A stretch of 64,000 bases of DNA from Xanthomarina sp. F2636L. GTDB taxonomy: Bacteria > Bacteroidota > Bacteroidia > Flavobacteriales > Flavobacteriaceae. Below are positions 54,217 through 62,801 of this stretch, one piece after another. The notes under the pieces are model-generated. The model had not been told where the DNA came from, did not search any database, and was given only the letters and a program-made list of their open reading frames with translations. Made by a program: the position numbers and the translations under genes. Where the stretch lies: contig NZ_JAPMLM010000068.1 in assembly GCF_026410195.1 (NCBI RefSeq), forward strand, positions 67,001 through 131,000, in the 5' to 3' direction. Positions within the stretch are counted from its first letter, which is position 1. Each line of letters begins with the position of its first letter.

Positions 54217-55008
54217 AGTCGCTTTAATCTCAAAAATCAAAGGATAGAGTTTATCTTTTGTTACAAACATTCCTGATTCATTTTCAATTAAATTTGGCAA
54301 GACGTTATATGGACTTTCATCATATTCATTTAGGTAGTCAATATGCAAACCGGCTTCTGTTAAGGCATTAATAACCTCGCTCAAGCCATGATTCCATCCA
54401 TATTCTTTGCTAATCATTTTAGATTCTGTATTGGCGTAAGTCCCTTCGTATTCTTCATAAATTACCTCATCCTGCATATAACCATATTTCATAGTAGGTT
54501 TTTCCTCTAAATAATCGAACATCCACACAATTGGATGAAATTCAACCATATAAAATGCACCACCTTTTTTCAATCTTTCAGCAATCATTTTTCCCCAAGG
54601 TTTTAAATCTGGCAACCATCCAATCACACCATAGCTGGTAAAGACGATATCGAATGTCTCTTTAATATGCTTAGAGGTATCTAATACATTACAGCACACA
54701 AATTGCGCATCAAGTTTGAGTTCTTCATTTAATTGTTTTGCGAGAGCAATACCTTCATCGCTTAAATCAACTCCAACACAAGTAGCTCCTAACCTACTCC
54801 AACTTAACGTATCTTGCCCAAAGTGGCATTGTAAATGCAAAAGCGATTTCCCAGAAATATCTCCCAAAGCTTTTAATTCATAAGGCATTAATGATGTTTT
54901 TCCTTCCTTAAAAGCTTCGAGTTGATACATATCGCTTTTAGAGTGAATCTTCACTTTTTCATTCCAAGTAGTTTTGTTGGTATTAAAATAAGGTTCGTAT
55001 TTACTCAT
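54208..55008 (-). CDS. Class I SAM-dependent methyltransferase
   Basis: A 266-residue cytoplasmic methyltransferase. SLLHLQCHFGQDTLSWSRLG is the SAM-binding motif I, followed by GVDLSDEGIALAKQL (motif with the acidic ribose ligand), VCCNVLDTS, and FDIVFTSYGVIGWL. The C-terminal region MVEFHPIVWMFDYLEEKP is typical of a flavobacterial subgroup. The substrate is unknown. Two convergent ends (msrA and this gene) are only 20 bases apart. It diverges from the redoxin-like gene. Confidence 0.9.
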   Translation of the reverse strand: MSKYEPYFNTNKTTWNEKVKIHSKSDMYQLEAFKEGKTSLMPYELKALGDISGKSLLHLQCHFGQDTLSWSRLGATCVGVDLSDEGIALAKQLNEELKLDAQFVCCNVLDTSKHIKETFDIVFTSYGVIGWLPDLKPWGKMIAERLKKGGAFYMVEFHPIVWMFDYLEEKPTMKYGYMQDEVIYEEYEGTYANTESKMISKEYGWNHGLSEVINALTEAGLHIDYLNEYDESPYNVLPNLIENESGMFVTKDKLYPLIFEIKATKK

Positions 55009-55093
55009 TATTGGGAATTTTAAAAAACGAAGGTATTATATATTTATTAATATATTAGTGCCTTATCTATATCAATCCAAAAAACTTAAATAC

Positions 55094-55771
55094 ATGAAAA
55101 AACTACTGCTCCTGGTTAATCTACTATTTATTGTTACTATTTCATTTTCACAAAGTTTTTATAAAGTTGGTGATAAACTTATGACTAAAGAAAAATTTTA
55201 TTCAGATTTAGAAATTATAAAGCAAGAAAACGCTCCTAAATACACGAATTTTGTAATTATAGAAGAAATTACAAGAAACGATTCCATTATAAAGAATATT
55301 CAAATTGGCATTTATAAAAATGAAACAAGAGCTTCAAAAGATTATTTTTTATTATTAAACAAACCTTTTCCTGATTTTAAATTTCAAGACTTGAATAACA
55401 ACTGGTATGCTAAATCTCGGTTTTTAGGGAAGCAAACAGTTGTCTTCTTTATTCATCCAAAATTTCTTCCAACTAATAAAACAATAAAACTACTTAATGC
55501 TTTAAATAAAAACGACAAGTATCATGTGGTTGCTTTTCTAACTGATGATTCTGTCAAAAAATCAAGTTACAATAAAATAGAATTTCCAATTTTAAAAGAC
55601 AGTCATATTTGGTTGAAACTAAATTTCTTTGGTCACCAAACACCTCAATATATGCTTTTGGATGAAAATGGTAATTTGTCTTATTTTTTTCCTAAATTCC
55701 CAAATACTAAAGACACAACTACACCTATTAAAGAAGAAACAAGAGAGATTTTCAACTTATTAGCTCATTAA
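55094..55771 (+). CDS. Secreted redoxin-like protein lacking redox cysteines
   Basis: Starting at 55094 the 225-residue product has a signal peptide (MKKLLLLVNLLFIVTISFS, then QSFYKVG); a GTG 36 bases upstream gives a non-signal extension and is rejected. From about residue 90 the sequence resembles a thioredoxin-fold AhpC/TlpA domain (LNKPFPDFKFQDLNNNW, FLGKQTVVFFIHPK, QYMLLDENGNLSYFF). The place of the CxxC motif, after the FFIHP strand, holds KFLPTN with no cysteine, so thiol chemistry is not expected. It is co-directional with and 4 bases from the following lipoprotein gene. Function is unknown. Confidence 0.75.
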   Translation: MKKLLLLVNLLFIVTISFSQSFYKVGDKLMTKEKFYSDLEIIKQENAPKYTNFVIIEEITRNDSIIKNIQIGIYKNETRASKDYFLLLNKPFPDFKFQDLNNNWYAKSRFLGKQTVVFFIHPKFLPTNKTIKLLNALNKNDKYHVVAFLTDDSVKKSSYNKIEFPILKDSHIWLKLNFFGHQTPQYMLLDENGNLSYFFPKFPNTKDTTTPIKEETREIFNLLAH

Positions 55772-55775
55772 GATT

Positions 55776-56450
55776 ATGAAAAACCTAAACTTAATTATTA
55801 TCATCTTTTTACTTTTTTCAGCTTGTAAATCCGATAAAAAAGAAACTATTTCAAAAAAAGAAATAACGCTTTCACCTGTCGAGAAAATAGCTCATGCTTA
55901 TGGCATAGACCATTGGAATAAAGTAAAAGAGATTGCTTTTACCTTTAATGTAGATAGAGACAGCACACATTTTGAACGCTCTTGGATTTGGAATCCAAAG
56001 GCAAACCTAGTTACATTAATTTCGAATAACGACACTATACAATACAACAGGATTCAATTAGATAGTACCAATATAAATTCAGACAAAGCTTTTATAAATG
56101 ACAAATATTGGCTGCTAGCTCCATTTAATTTGCTTTGGGACGAAGGAACAACCATTTCTAACCCAACGGAAGAAATGAGTCCAATAAGCAAGAAAATTCT
56201 CAACAAAATAACACTTACATATTCTAATGAAGGTGGATACACACCTGGAGACGCTTACGATTTTTATTACAACACCGATTATATCATTGAAGAATGGGTT
56301 TATAGAAAAGAAAATGCCAAAGTTCCAACCATGATAACGACATGGGAAAACAATAAAAATTTCAACGATATAACAATTTCTCTAAACCATAAAAAAGCAG
56401 ACGATTACTGGGAGTTGTATTTTACAAATATTTCAATAAAATTAGAATAG
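55776..56450 (+). CDS. Lipoprotein of unknown function
   Basis: I do not recognise a named family with certainty. A lipoprotein signal ends in LLFSACKS, with Cys17 as the lipid site. The mature 200 residues are beta-rich (FERSWIWNPKANLVTLIS, NKITLTYSNEGG, YNTDYIIEEWVYRK, DDYWELYFTNISIKL), a pattern shared with LolA-like lipoprotein-binding folds, although no specific motif proves this. It begins 4 bases after the redoxin-like gene and is likely co-transcribed, and ends before the nested hairpin and terminator. Confidence 0.7.
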   Translation: MKNLNLIIIIFLLFSACKSDKKETISKKEITLSPVEKIAHAYGIDHWNKVKEIAFTFNVDRDSTHFERSWIWNPKANLVTLISNNDTIQYNRIQLDSTNINSDKAFINDKYWLLAPFNLLWDEGTTISNPTEEMSPISKKILNKITLTYSNEGGYTPGDAYDFYYNTDYIIEEWVYRKENAKVPTMITTWENNKNFNDITISLNHKKADDYWELYFTNISIKLE

Positions 56451-56477
56451 AAACATCTAAAACTATCCATTATAACG

Positions 56478-56518
56478 TATATATAGTGTAAATATCCCGC
56501 TATAGGCGTCTATATATA
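56478..56518. other. Nested inverted repeat
   Basis: TATATATAG (56478-56486) pairs with CTATATATA (56510-56518), and the 23-base loop contains a second small stem, CGC (56498-56500) with GCG (56506-56508). It lies just before a classic terminator, so either a second RNA structure or a cruciform-prone site. Function unknown. Confidence 0.5.
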
Positions 56519-56521
56519 TTC

Positions 56522-56554
56522 AAAGCGCTTCATCTATAAAAGTTGAAGCGCTTT
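56522..56554 (+). terminator. Terminator after the lipoprotein gene
   Basis: AAAGCGCTTCA and TGAAGCGCTTT (11-base arms) with an 11-base loop and eight Ts. Confidence 0.92.
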
Positions 56555-56650
56555 TTTTTGTTGCTTTTTAGCTCTAAAAACAATCAATTTCTTGGATATA
56601 TTTAATTTAACTGTCATTATCTAATCCTTCATTTCTAAAATTATAATTCT

Positions 56651-56658
56651 TATTTTTG
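56651..56658 (+). promoter_or_regulatory. -7 box of the kynurenine cluster
   Basis: TATTTTTG is a full match to TAnnTTTG. It overlaps the annotated TTG start at 56656; if real, transcription begins near 56664 and translation may start at the in-frame TTG at 56683. No -33 TTG was found. Confidence 0.4.
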
Positions 56659-57948
56659 TTGGAAACCGAAAAACCACACACCTTGTCCAACTACAAATTA
56701 GGTCTTGAATATGCAAAAGAACAAGATCAAAACGACGAATTATCTCATTATAGAGAGCAATTTCATATTCCAAAAGATAAAGCCGGAAACAATTGGCTAT
56801 ACTTTACAGGAAATTCTTTAGGGTTACAACCAAAAAGCACTCAAAAATACATTCAACAAGAATTAAATGATTGGGCAAATTTTGGTGTAGAAGGACATTT
56901 TGAGGCTAAAAATCCTTGGATGCCATACCACGAATTCTTAACTGAATCTATGGCAAAAATTGTTGGTGCAAAACCCATAGAAGTGGTTACTATGAATACC
57001 CTAACAACCAATTTACATTTGTTAATGGTATCCTTTTATCAACCAACAAAAACAAAATACAAAATTGTTATTGAAAGTGATGCCTTCCCGTCAGACAGAT
57101 ATGCTGTACAAACACAATTGGACTTTCATGGTTTTGATACTAAAGAAGGATTGATAGAATGGAAACCCAGAAAAGGGGAAGAACTTCTAAACATGGAAGA
57201 TTTAGAAACCATTCTAGAAGAACAAGGAGATGAAATTGCATTATTACTTATTGGAGGAGTTAATTATTACACGGGACAATATTTAGACATTAAGAAAATT
57301 GCCAAACTAGGCCATGCCAAAAATTGTATGGTTGGAATAGATTTAGCTCATGGAGCAGGTAATATCAACCCAGAACTTCATGCTTCAGGAGTGGATTTTG
57401 CAGCTTGGTGTACATACAAATATTTAAATTCCGGACCTGGAAGTCTAGGAGGTTTATTTGTGCACGAAAAACATGCGCATAATAAAAAACTAAAACGTTT
57501 TGCTGGGTGGTGGAGCCATAATAAATCTACTCGTTTTAATATGCGTCAACCTCTAGATGTTATTCCTGGAGCAGAAGGCTGGCAGCTTAGTAATCCTCCT
57601 ATCTTATCCATGGCAGCTATTAAAGCGTCTTTAGATATGTTTAATGAAGTTGGAATGGATGCTCTTCGTAAAAAATCTGAAAAACTAACTGGGTATTTCG
57701 AGTTTCTATTAAACGAAATGAATAATGACAAGATAAAAATCATTACACCTTCTAATCCAAAAGAAAGAGGTTGTCAGCTTTCCATTCAAGTAAAAGATGC
57801 CGATAAAAACTTACATAAAAAACTAACAGATGCTCATATTATTACAGATTGGAGAGAGCCAGATGTGATACGTTGCGCACCTGTTCCTTTATACAACAGC
57901 TTTGAAGATGTGTTTAGAATGACAGAAACTCTTAAAACATTATTGTAA
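56656..57948 (+). CDS. kynU: Kynureninase
   Basis: KynU is a PLP enzyme that cleaves 3-hydroxykynurenine to 3-hydroxyanthranilate and alanine. The 430-residue protein has the family motifs GNSLGLQPKS near residue 55, then GVEGHFEAKNPWMPYH, the cofactor loop GIDLAHGAGN, and the Schiff-base lysine Lys255 in WCTYKYLNSGPG. There is no ATG near the start: TTG codons at 56656, 56659 and 56683 are possible, and the -7 box overlaps the first, so the start at 56683 (SNYKLGLEYAKEQD follows) may be the real one. It heads the tryptophan-catabolic cluster. Confidence 0.94.
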   Translation: MLETEKPHTLSNYKLGLEYAKEQDQNDELSHYREQFHIPKDKAGNNWLYFTGNSLGLQPKSTQKYIQQELNDWANFGVEGHFEAKNPWMPYHEFLTESMAKIVGAKPIEVVTMNTLTTNLHLLMVSFYQPTKTKYKIVIESDAFPSDRYAVQTQLDFHGFDTKEGLIEWKPRKGEELLNMEDLETILEEQGDEIALLLIGGVNYYTGQYLDIKKIAKLGHAKNCMVGIDLAHGAGNINPELHASGVDFAAWCTYKYLNSGPGSLGGLFVHEKHAHNKKLKRFAGWWSHNKSTRFNMRQPLDVIPGAEGWQLSNPPILSMAAIKASLDMFNEVGMDALRKKSEKLTGYFEFLLNEMNNDKIKIITPSNPKERGCQLSIQVKDADKNLHKKLTDAHIITDWREPDVIRCAPVPLYNSFEDVFRMTETLKTLL

Positions 57949-57971
57949 ATTTTAAGCTTAAAATAAAAACA

Positions 57972-58532
57972 ATGATTAAAAAAATCATCTTGATTCTAGT
58001 ATCGCTTTTTTTATTTTGGCAGTCATTTAAATTATTATCTCTTATAAATCAAATAGAATTAAATACCTGGTGGTTTATTGGACTTATAGCTTTTTTAATT
58101 AATTTATTTATAACAGGTGTTTTTGCTTTTTTAGGCTTTGCCTTACCAACACAAAAATTAATCACACCCTCTTACTATAAAGTTACTAATTCCAAAAAAT
58201 TAAAGAGAGTATATACTTTTTTGAAAGTAGATTATTTTAGAAATTTTTTATTAGCAACTTTTTGGCGTAACAAAAATCAGAGAAAAAAATATTTTGATGG
58301 AACCTTGGAAGGCATTTCTACATTAGATATTCAATCCAGAAAATCTGAGTTTGGACATTTAATTCCCTTTATAATTATAATAGTCGTCTGTATTTATTTT
58401 GTTATTTTAGGCTTAATTAAATTAGCTATTATCACGTTATTAATAAACATCTTAGGGAATTTATATCCAATTATTTTGCAAAGACACCACAGAATAAGAA
58501 TACAAATATTAAGAAAAAGAATACATGCATAA
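57972..58532 (+). CDS. Small membrane protein in the kynurenine cluster
   Basis: The 186-residue protein is not recognised. It has hydrophobic segments near residues 5-25 (IILILVSLFLFWQSF), 33-58 (WFIGLIAFLINLFITGVFAF), 126-148 (HLIPFIIIIVVCIYFVILGL) and 150-168 (LAIITLLINILGNLY), with basic loops. It sits 23 bases after kynU and overlaps the start of the kynurenine monooxygenase gene by 8 bases, so it is in the transcript. It could be a membrane anchor or transport component for the pathway, but nothing in the sequence shows this. Confidence 0.75.
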   Translation: MIKKIILILVSLFLFWQSFKLLSLINQIELNTWWFIGLIAFLINLFITGVFAFLGFALPTQKLITPSYYKVTNSKKLKRVYTFLKVDYFRNFLLATFWRNKNQRKKYFDGTLEGISTLDIQSRKSEFGHLIPFIIIIVVCIYFVILGLIKLAIITLLINILGNLYPIILQRHHRIRIQILRKRIHA

Positions 58533-59940
58533 ACAACAGAACATACTAATTATAGGAGCCGGACTTTGCGGAAGTCTACTAGCTTTACGTTTAGGCCAAA
58601 GAGGGTACAACGTAACCCTAATGGAGATGCGTCCAGATTTACGTAAAGTAGATATTAGTGTTGGTCGCTCTATTAATCTAGCACTTTCAGATCGAGGTAT
58701 AAAAGCTATGGAGTTAGTTGGGATTAAAGAGAAGGTAAAACCCTTATGCATTCCTATGAATGGACGAATGCTACACGATTTAGAAGGTAATACTACTTTA
58801 GCGCCTTATAGTGGTCGAGAACACGAATATATCAATTCAATTTCTCGTGGTTTATTAAATGGGTTGCTTTTAGATGAAGCTGAAAAACATGATAATGTGG
58901 TCATTCATTTTAATAGAAAGTGCGAATCGGTCGATTTCGAAAACACCACAGCTTTATTTATGGACACTGAAACAAGCAAGCAATTTGTAGAGGATGCCGA
59001 TATTATTATCGCTACAGATGGTGCTGGTTCTGCTATGAGACAAAGTTATTATTTAGGAAAGAAATTCTTATTTAGCTTTTCGCAAGACTGGTTATCTCAT
59101 GGCTACAAAGAACTCTGTTTTCTTCCTGCTGAAAATGATGGCTTTAAAACTTATAAAAATGCCCTGCATATATGGGGTCGAGAAGCCTTTATGCTAATTG
59201 CTTTACCTAATTTAGACGGTAGTTTTACAGTTACTTTATTTTTAAGTTTTGATGAAGGCGAATACAATTTCAATAACCTTACAACTAAAGAACGTGTTTT
59301 AGAATTTTTCAATAAATACTTTAAAGACGCTTTAGACTTGATGCCTAATCTGGTTGACGATTTTTTCGAAAACCCGACTTCCCCTCTCGGAACTGTAAAA
59401 TGTTCTCCTTGGCATTATAAAGGAAATACACTTTTAATGGGAGATGCTGCCCATGCCATTGTACCTTTCTACGGACAAGGAATGAATGCTTCCTTTGAAG
59501 ATGTTGTGGAATTTGATAAAGTTCTAGATGAAAATCACGAAGATTGGGAAACCATTTTCAAAGTTTATGAAAATTCTCGTAAAAAAGATACAGATGCTAT
59601 TGCCGATCTAGCAATTGATAACTTTTACGAAATGAAAGGACATGTCAATCATGCTAATTTTAGAGAAAAACGCACTTTAGAAATGGCTTTTGAAAAGCAA
59701 TTTCCAAACGAATACTCGTCAAAATATTCTTTAGTAACTTTTAATGAAAACATAAGCTATAGAGATGCTATGTTAATAGGTCGTGCACAAGACAAAGCCA
59801 TTTTAAACATGTTAGCAGATGGACACATACCGACTGTTCACAATCTTACACAGGAAGAATTAAAAATGACATTAGAAAAAGTAAAAACAGCAACAAAAGA
59901 CGTTTTAGAAGACGATAAAATTGCAGGATTAAAACAATAA
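58525..59940 (+). CDS. kmo: Kynurenine 3-monooxygenase
   Basis: KMO is an FAD/NADPH monooxygenase that hydroxylates kynurenine. The 471-residue protein has the FAD motif [18 protein letters not shown] at the N-terminus and the second FAD motif [40 protein letters not shown] contains the Arg contact region of the family. The start overlaps the upstream membrane protein gene by 8 bases. RidA follows after 2 bases. Its presence with 3-hydroxyanthranilate dioxygenase shows that the pathway uses the 3-hydroxy route. Assignment is strong. Confidence 0.95.
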   Translation: MHKQQNILIIGAGLCGSLLALRLGQRGYNVTLMEMRPDLRKVDISVGRSINLALSDRGIKAMELVGIKEKVKPLCIPMNGRMLHDLEGNTTLAPYSGREHEYINSISRGLLNGLLLDEAEKHDNVVIHFNRKCESVDFENTTALFMDTETSKQFVEDADIIIATDGAGSAMRQSYYLGKKFLFSFSQDWLSHGYKELCFLPAENDGFKTYKNALHIWGREAFMLIALPNLDGSFTVTLFLSFDEGEYNFNNLTTKERVLEFFNKYFKDALDLMPNLVDDFFENPTSPLGTVKCSPWHYKGNTLLMGDAAHAIVPFYGQGMNASFEDVVEFDKVLDENHEDWETIFKVYENSRKKDTDAIADLAIDNFYEMKGHVNHANFREKRTLEMAFEKQFPNEYSSKYSLVTFNENISYRDAMLIGRAQDKAILNMLADGHIPTVHNLTQEELKMTLEKVKTATKDVLEDDKIAGLKQ

Positions 59941-59942
59941 TT

Positions 59943-60350
59943 ATGAGTGAGAAAATTGTAACCCCAAGAGGAGCCTACCCACATATAAAACAAGTAGGTG
60001 AATTTATCTTTGTTTCTGGAACTAGTTCTAGAAGAGCAGACAATACCATAGCTGGAGTTGATATAATTGACGACATGGGAACCAAGCGTCTTAATGCGGA
60101 AGTGCAAACTCGAGAGGTTTTAAAAAACATTGATTCCAATCTCAGAAAAGTTGGAGCAAGCTTAAAGGACGTTGTAGACGTTACCTCATTTTTAGTAAAC
60201 ATGAATGACTTTGCGGGTTACAATAAAGCTTATGCCGAGTTTTTTGATAAAGAATCAGGACCAACCAGAACAACAGTTGCAGTTCATCAATTACCACATC
60301 CAGATTTGGTGGTGGAAATTAAGGTCATGGCCTATAAGAAGCAGCAATAA
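59943..60350 (+). CDS. RidA-family deaminase, probable 2-aminomuconate deaminase
   Basis: A 135-residue YjgF/RidA protein: [56 protein letters not shown], and [20 protein letters not shown] with the conserved Arg that binds substrate carboxylate. General RidA proteins remove reactive enamines, but a RidA-type 2-aminomuconate deaminase is known in the 2-nitrobenzoate and tryptophan catabolic clusters. The position between KMO and an aldehyde dehydrogenase, with HAAO and ACMSD downstream, supports this specific role. It begins 2 bases after KMO. Confidence 0.88.
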   Translation: MSEKIVTPRGAYPHIKQVGEFIFVSGTSSRRADNTIAGVDIIDDMGTKRLNAEVQTREVLKNIDSNLRKVGASLKDVVDVTSFLVNMNDFAGYNKAYAEFFDKESGPTRTTVAVHQLPHPDLVVEIKVMAYKKQQ

Positions 60351-60362
60351 AGTATAAAAACT

Positions 60363-60391
60363 AAAAGAATTCAATACGTTAATATTCTTTT
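60363..60391 (+). other. Hairpin in the cluster between RidA and ALDH genes
   Basis: AAAAGAAT pairs with ATTCTTTT across a 13-base loop, 13 bases after the RidA stop. It could be a weak internal terminator or RNA processing site within the operon. Confidence 0.4.
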
Positions 60392-60411
60392 ATCTTATAT
60401 CGGTTAATAAC

Positions 60412-61851
60412 ATGAACATACAAAACTACATAAACGGAAATTTCCATAATCCAATTCTTAACAATTGGATAGACAACTACAACCCGTCCAATGGTGAAGT
60501 TTATGGACAAATTCCAAATTCTTCAAAAGAAGATGTAGAAAACGCCTATATCGCTGCAAAATCAGCTTTTCCCGGTTGGTCTCAAACTACTTTAGAAGAA
60601 CGAAGTAGAATTCTAATTAAAATTTCAGAATTATTAGAAACAAATCTGAAACGTTTTGCTGAAGCTGAAAGTAAAGACAATGGCAAACCGGTTAGTCTAG
60701 CAAAAGCAGTCGATATTCCACGAGCAGCAAGTAATTTTCGTTTTTTTGGAAATGCTATTACCCAATTCTCTAGCGAAAGTCACGAAAGTGTTGGACAAGA
60801 TGCCATAAATTATACCTTACGCCAACCTATTGGAGTTGTTGGATGTATTTCACCATGGAATCTACCACTCTATCTTTTTACCTGGAAAATAGCACCAGCC
60901 ATTGTAGCTGGAAATTGTGTCGTTGCCAAACCTAGTGAAGTAACACCAATGACAGCCTACTTATTAGGTGAAATTTGTAACGAAGCTGGTTTACCAAAAG
61001 GAGTTTTAAATATTGTTCATGGTCTTGGTGGCTCAACTGGTCAGGCCATTATTGAACATGAAGATATTAAAGCCATTTCCTTTACCGGAGGAACGACAAC
61101 TGGAGCACATATTGCCAAAATAGCTGCTCCCATGTTTAAAAAACTATCGTTGGAATTAGGTGGTAAAAACCCAAATATCATTTTTGCAGATTGCGATTAC
61201 GACGAGATGTTAGAAACAACGGTGCGTTCTTCATTTGCCAATCAAGGTCAGATTTGTTTATGTGGAAGTCGCATTTATGTAGAGGCATCTATCTATGAGA
61301 CATTCAAAGCAGATTTTGTAAAAAGAATAAAAGCGCTCAAAGTAGGTCATCCATCGGAGGCATCATCAAATATTGGTGCATTGGTATCAAAACCTCATCT
61401 TGAAAAAGTGATGGAATATATTAAAATTGCAAAACAAGAAAACGGAAACATTCTTTGTGGCGGCAATACAGTAACTATAGAAGGATTTGAAAACGGGTAC
61501 TATTTAGAACCAACAATAATAGAAGTTCCAAATGATGAATGCCGAGTAAACCAAGAAGAAATTTTTGGACCGGTAGTTACAATTATGTCCTTTACTCGCG
61601 AAGATGAAGTCCTTCAAATGGCTAACAAAGTAAAATACGGTTTATCGGCCACTTTATGGACCAACAATTTAAAACGCACTATGCGCATGAGCAACCAGTT
61701 ACAAGCAGGAATTGTTTGGGTAAATACTTGGATGATGCGCGATTTACGAACCCCTTTTGGAGGCGTAAAAGCATCAGGTGTTGGTCGTGAAGGTGGTTTT
61801 GAAGCTCTGCGCTTTTTTACAGAAGCAAAAAATGTATGTATAAAATATTAA
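60412..61851 (+). CDS. Aldehyde dehydrogenase, probable 2-aminomuconic semialdehyde dehydrogenase
   Basis: A 479-residue NAD-dependent ALDH. The cofactor motif SFTGGTTTGAHIAK, the Glu in SLELGGKNPNIIF, and the nucleophile Cys282 in NQGQICLCGSR are all present; a second Cys (284) follows, as in several family members. EEIFGPVVTI closes the active site. Within this cluster the natural substrate is 2-aminomuconate 6-semialdehyde, made by the decarboxylase at the window edge, and the RidA-type enzyme would act on its product. Family is firm; substrate is by context. Confidence 0.93.
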   Translation: MNIQNYINGNFHNPILNNWIDNYNPSNGEVYGQIPNSSKEDVENAYIAAKSAFPGWSQTTLEERSRILIKISELLETNLKRFAEAESKDNGKPVSLAKAVDIPRAASNFRFFGNAITQFSSESHESVGQDAINYTLRQPIGVVGCISPWNLPLYLFTWKIAPAIVAGNCVVAKPSEVTPMTAYLLGEICNEAGLPKGVLNIVHGLGGSTGQAIIEHEDIKAISFTGGTTTGAHIAKIAAPMFKKLSLELGGKNPNIIFADCDYDEMLETTVRSSFANQGQICLCGSRIYVEASIYETFKADFVKRIKALKVGHPSEASSNIGALVSKPHLEKVMEYIKIAKQENGNILCGGNTVTIEGFENGYYLEPTIIEVPNDECRVNQEEIFGPVVTIMSFTREDEVLQMANKVKYGLSATLWTNNLKRTMRMSNQLQAGIVWVNTWMMRDLRTPFGGVKASGVGREGGFEALRFFTEAKNVCIKY

Positions 61852-61852
61852 A

Positions 61853-61873
61853 CTCCTGCTTTCGCAGGAAATA
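61853..61873. repeat. Hairpin repeat, copy 1
   Basis: CTCCTGCTTTCGCAGGAAATA begins one base after the ALDH stop. The core TCCTGC/GCAGGA forms a 6-base stem with a 4-base loop. Copy 2 lies at 61962-61982 and differs at one base in the loop. Motifs of this type are dispersed in Bacteroidota genomes. Confidence 0.75.
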
Positions 61874-61961
61874 CAAGATTCAGCTTAGCTAATCTTATAA
61901 ATTGAAACGAAATATTAATCCTAGGTCATTTTGAACTAGTTTCAAAACCTCATAAAACAGA

Positions 61962-61982
61962 CTCCTGCTTTTGCAGGAAATA
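61962..61982. repeat. Hairpin repeat, copy 2, abutting the SDR start codon
   Basis: CTCCTGCTTTTGCAGGAAATA is nearly identical to copy 1, 109 bases away in direct orientation. It ends 2 bases before the ATG of the SDR gene, so its stem TCCTGC/GCAGGA covers the ribosome-binding region. Confidence 0.75.
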
Positions 61983-61984
61983 TT

Positions 61985-62767
61985 ATGAATTTAAATTTAA
62001 ATAACAAATACGCATTAGTCTGTGGTAGCACAGCAGGAATAGGAAAAGCAACAGCTATATCTTTAGCTTCTGAAGGAGTAAAAGTTACTTTAATAGCTAG
62101 AAACGAAGAAAAGTTAAAAGCGGTTTTAGCTGGTTTACCTCATCCTGAAAATCACGATTATATAGTAGCAGATTTTTCTAATCCCGTACAATTAAAAACA
62201 AAAGTAACTGAATATATTGCTAAAAATCACGGCTTCCATATTTTGGTAAACAATACGGGAGGCCCAAAAGGAGGACCCGTATTTTCTGCCGACTTAAGCG
62301 AGTTTGAAAATGCCTTTACACAGCATTTAAAATGCAATCATGTATTGGCTCAAGCCGTTGTTCCTTTTATGAAAGAAGCTGAATATGGTCGGATTATTAG
62401 TATTATTTCAACATCTGTAAAACAACCTCTAGATGGATTAGGAGTAAGTAATACCATTCGTGGTGCGGTTGCCAATTGGAGTAAAACCCTGGCCAACGAG
62501 CTTGGTTCTTTCGGGATTACGGTAAATAACGTCCTTCCGGGTGCAACTGGTACAGAGCGTTTATCAGAAATTATTAAGAATAAATCGGCTAAAGCAGGCA
62601 ATTCGGAAGAAGAAGCTGCCAATGCCATGAAACAAGCCGTGCCAGCAAAACGATTCGCCAAACCAGAAGAATTAGCATATGCCGTTACCTTTTTAGCTAG
62701 CGAATGTGCGAGCTATATTAACGGAATTAACCTGCCTGTTGATGGTGGAAGAACAAAATCTTTGTAA
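61985..62767 (+). CDS. SDR-family protein with altered catalytic Tyr/Lys
   Basis: A 260-residue SDR fold. The nucleotide loop CGSTAGIGKA is intact at residues 13-22. The NNTGGPKGG stretch stands where NNAG is usual, and Ser142/Ser144 lie near the catalytic Ser position (ISIISTSVKQP). The YxxxK pair is replaced by SNTIR: Ser155 where Tyr is expected and Arg159 where Lys is expected. A clade of SDRs with this exchange exists, so it is not a sequencing error, but the usual proton relay is missing. The tail INGINLPVDGG is standard. It lies between the ALDH and HAAO genes, so an unassigned pathway step or side reaction is plausible. Confidence 0.85.
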   Translation: MNLNLNNKYALVCGSTAGIGKATAISLASEGVKVTLIARNEEKLKAVLAGLPHPENHDYIVADFSNPVQLKTKVTEYIAKNHGFHILVNNTGGPKGGPVFSADLSEFENAFTQHLKCNHVLAQAVVPFMKEAEYGRIISIISTSVKQPLDGLGVSNTIRGAVANWSKTLANELGSFGITVNNVLPGATGTERLSEIIKNKSAKAGNSEEEAANAMKQAVPAKRFAKPEELAYAVTFLASECASYINGINLPVDGGRTKSL

Positions 62768-62801
62768 CTTTATATAATTATTAAATTAACAATATAAAAT
62801 C

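Noticed and set aside
62350-62661. Minus-strand 103-codon frame opposite the SDR gene
   Set aside because: Shadow frame; the SDR on the plus strand has a clear nucleotide-binding fold.
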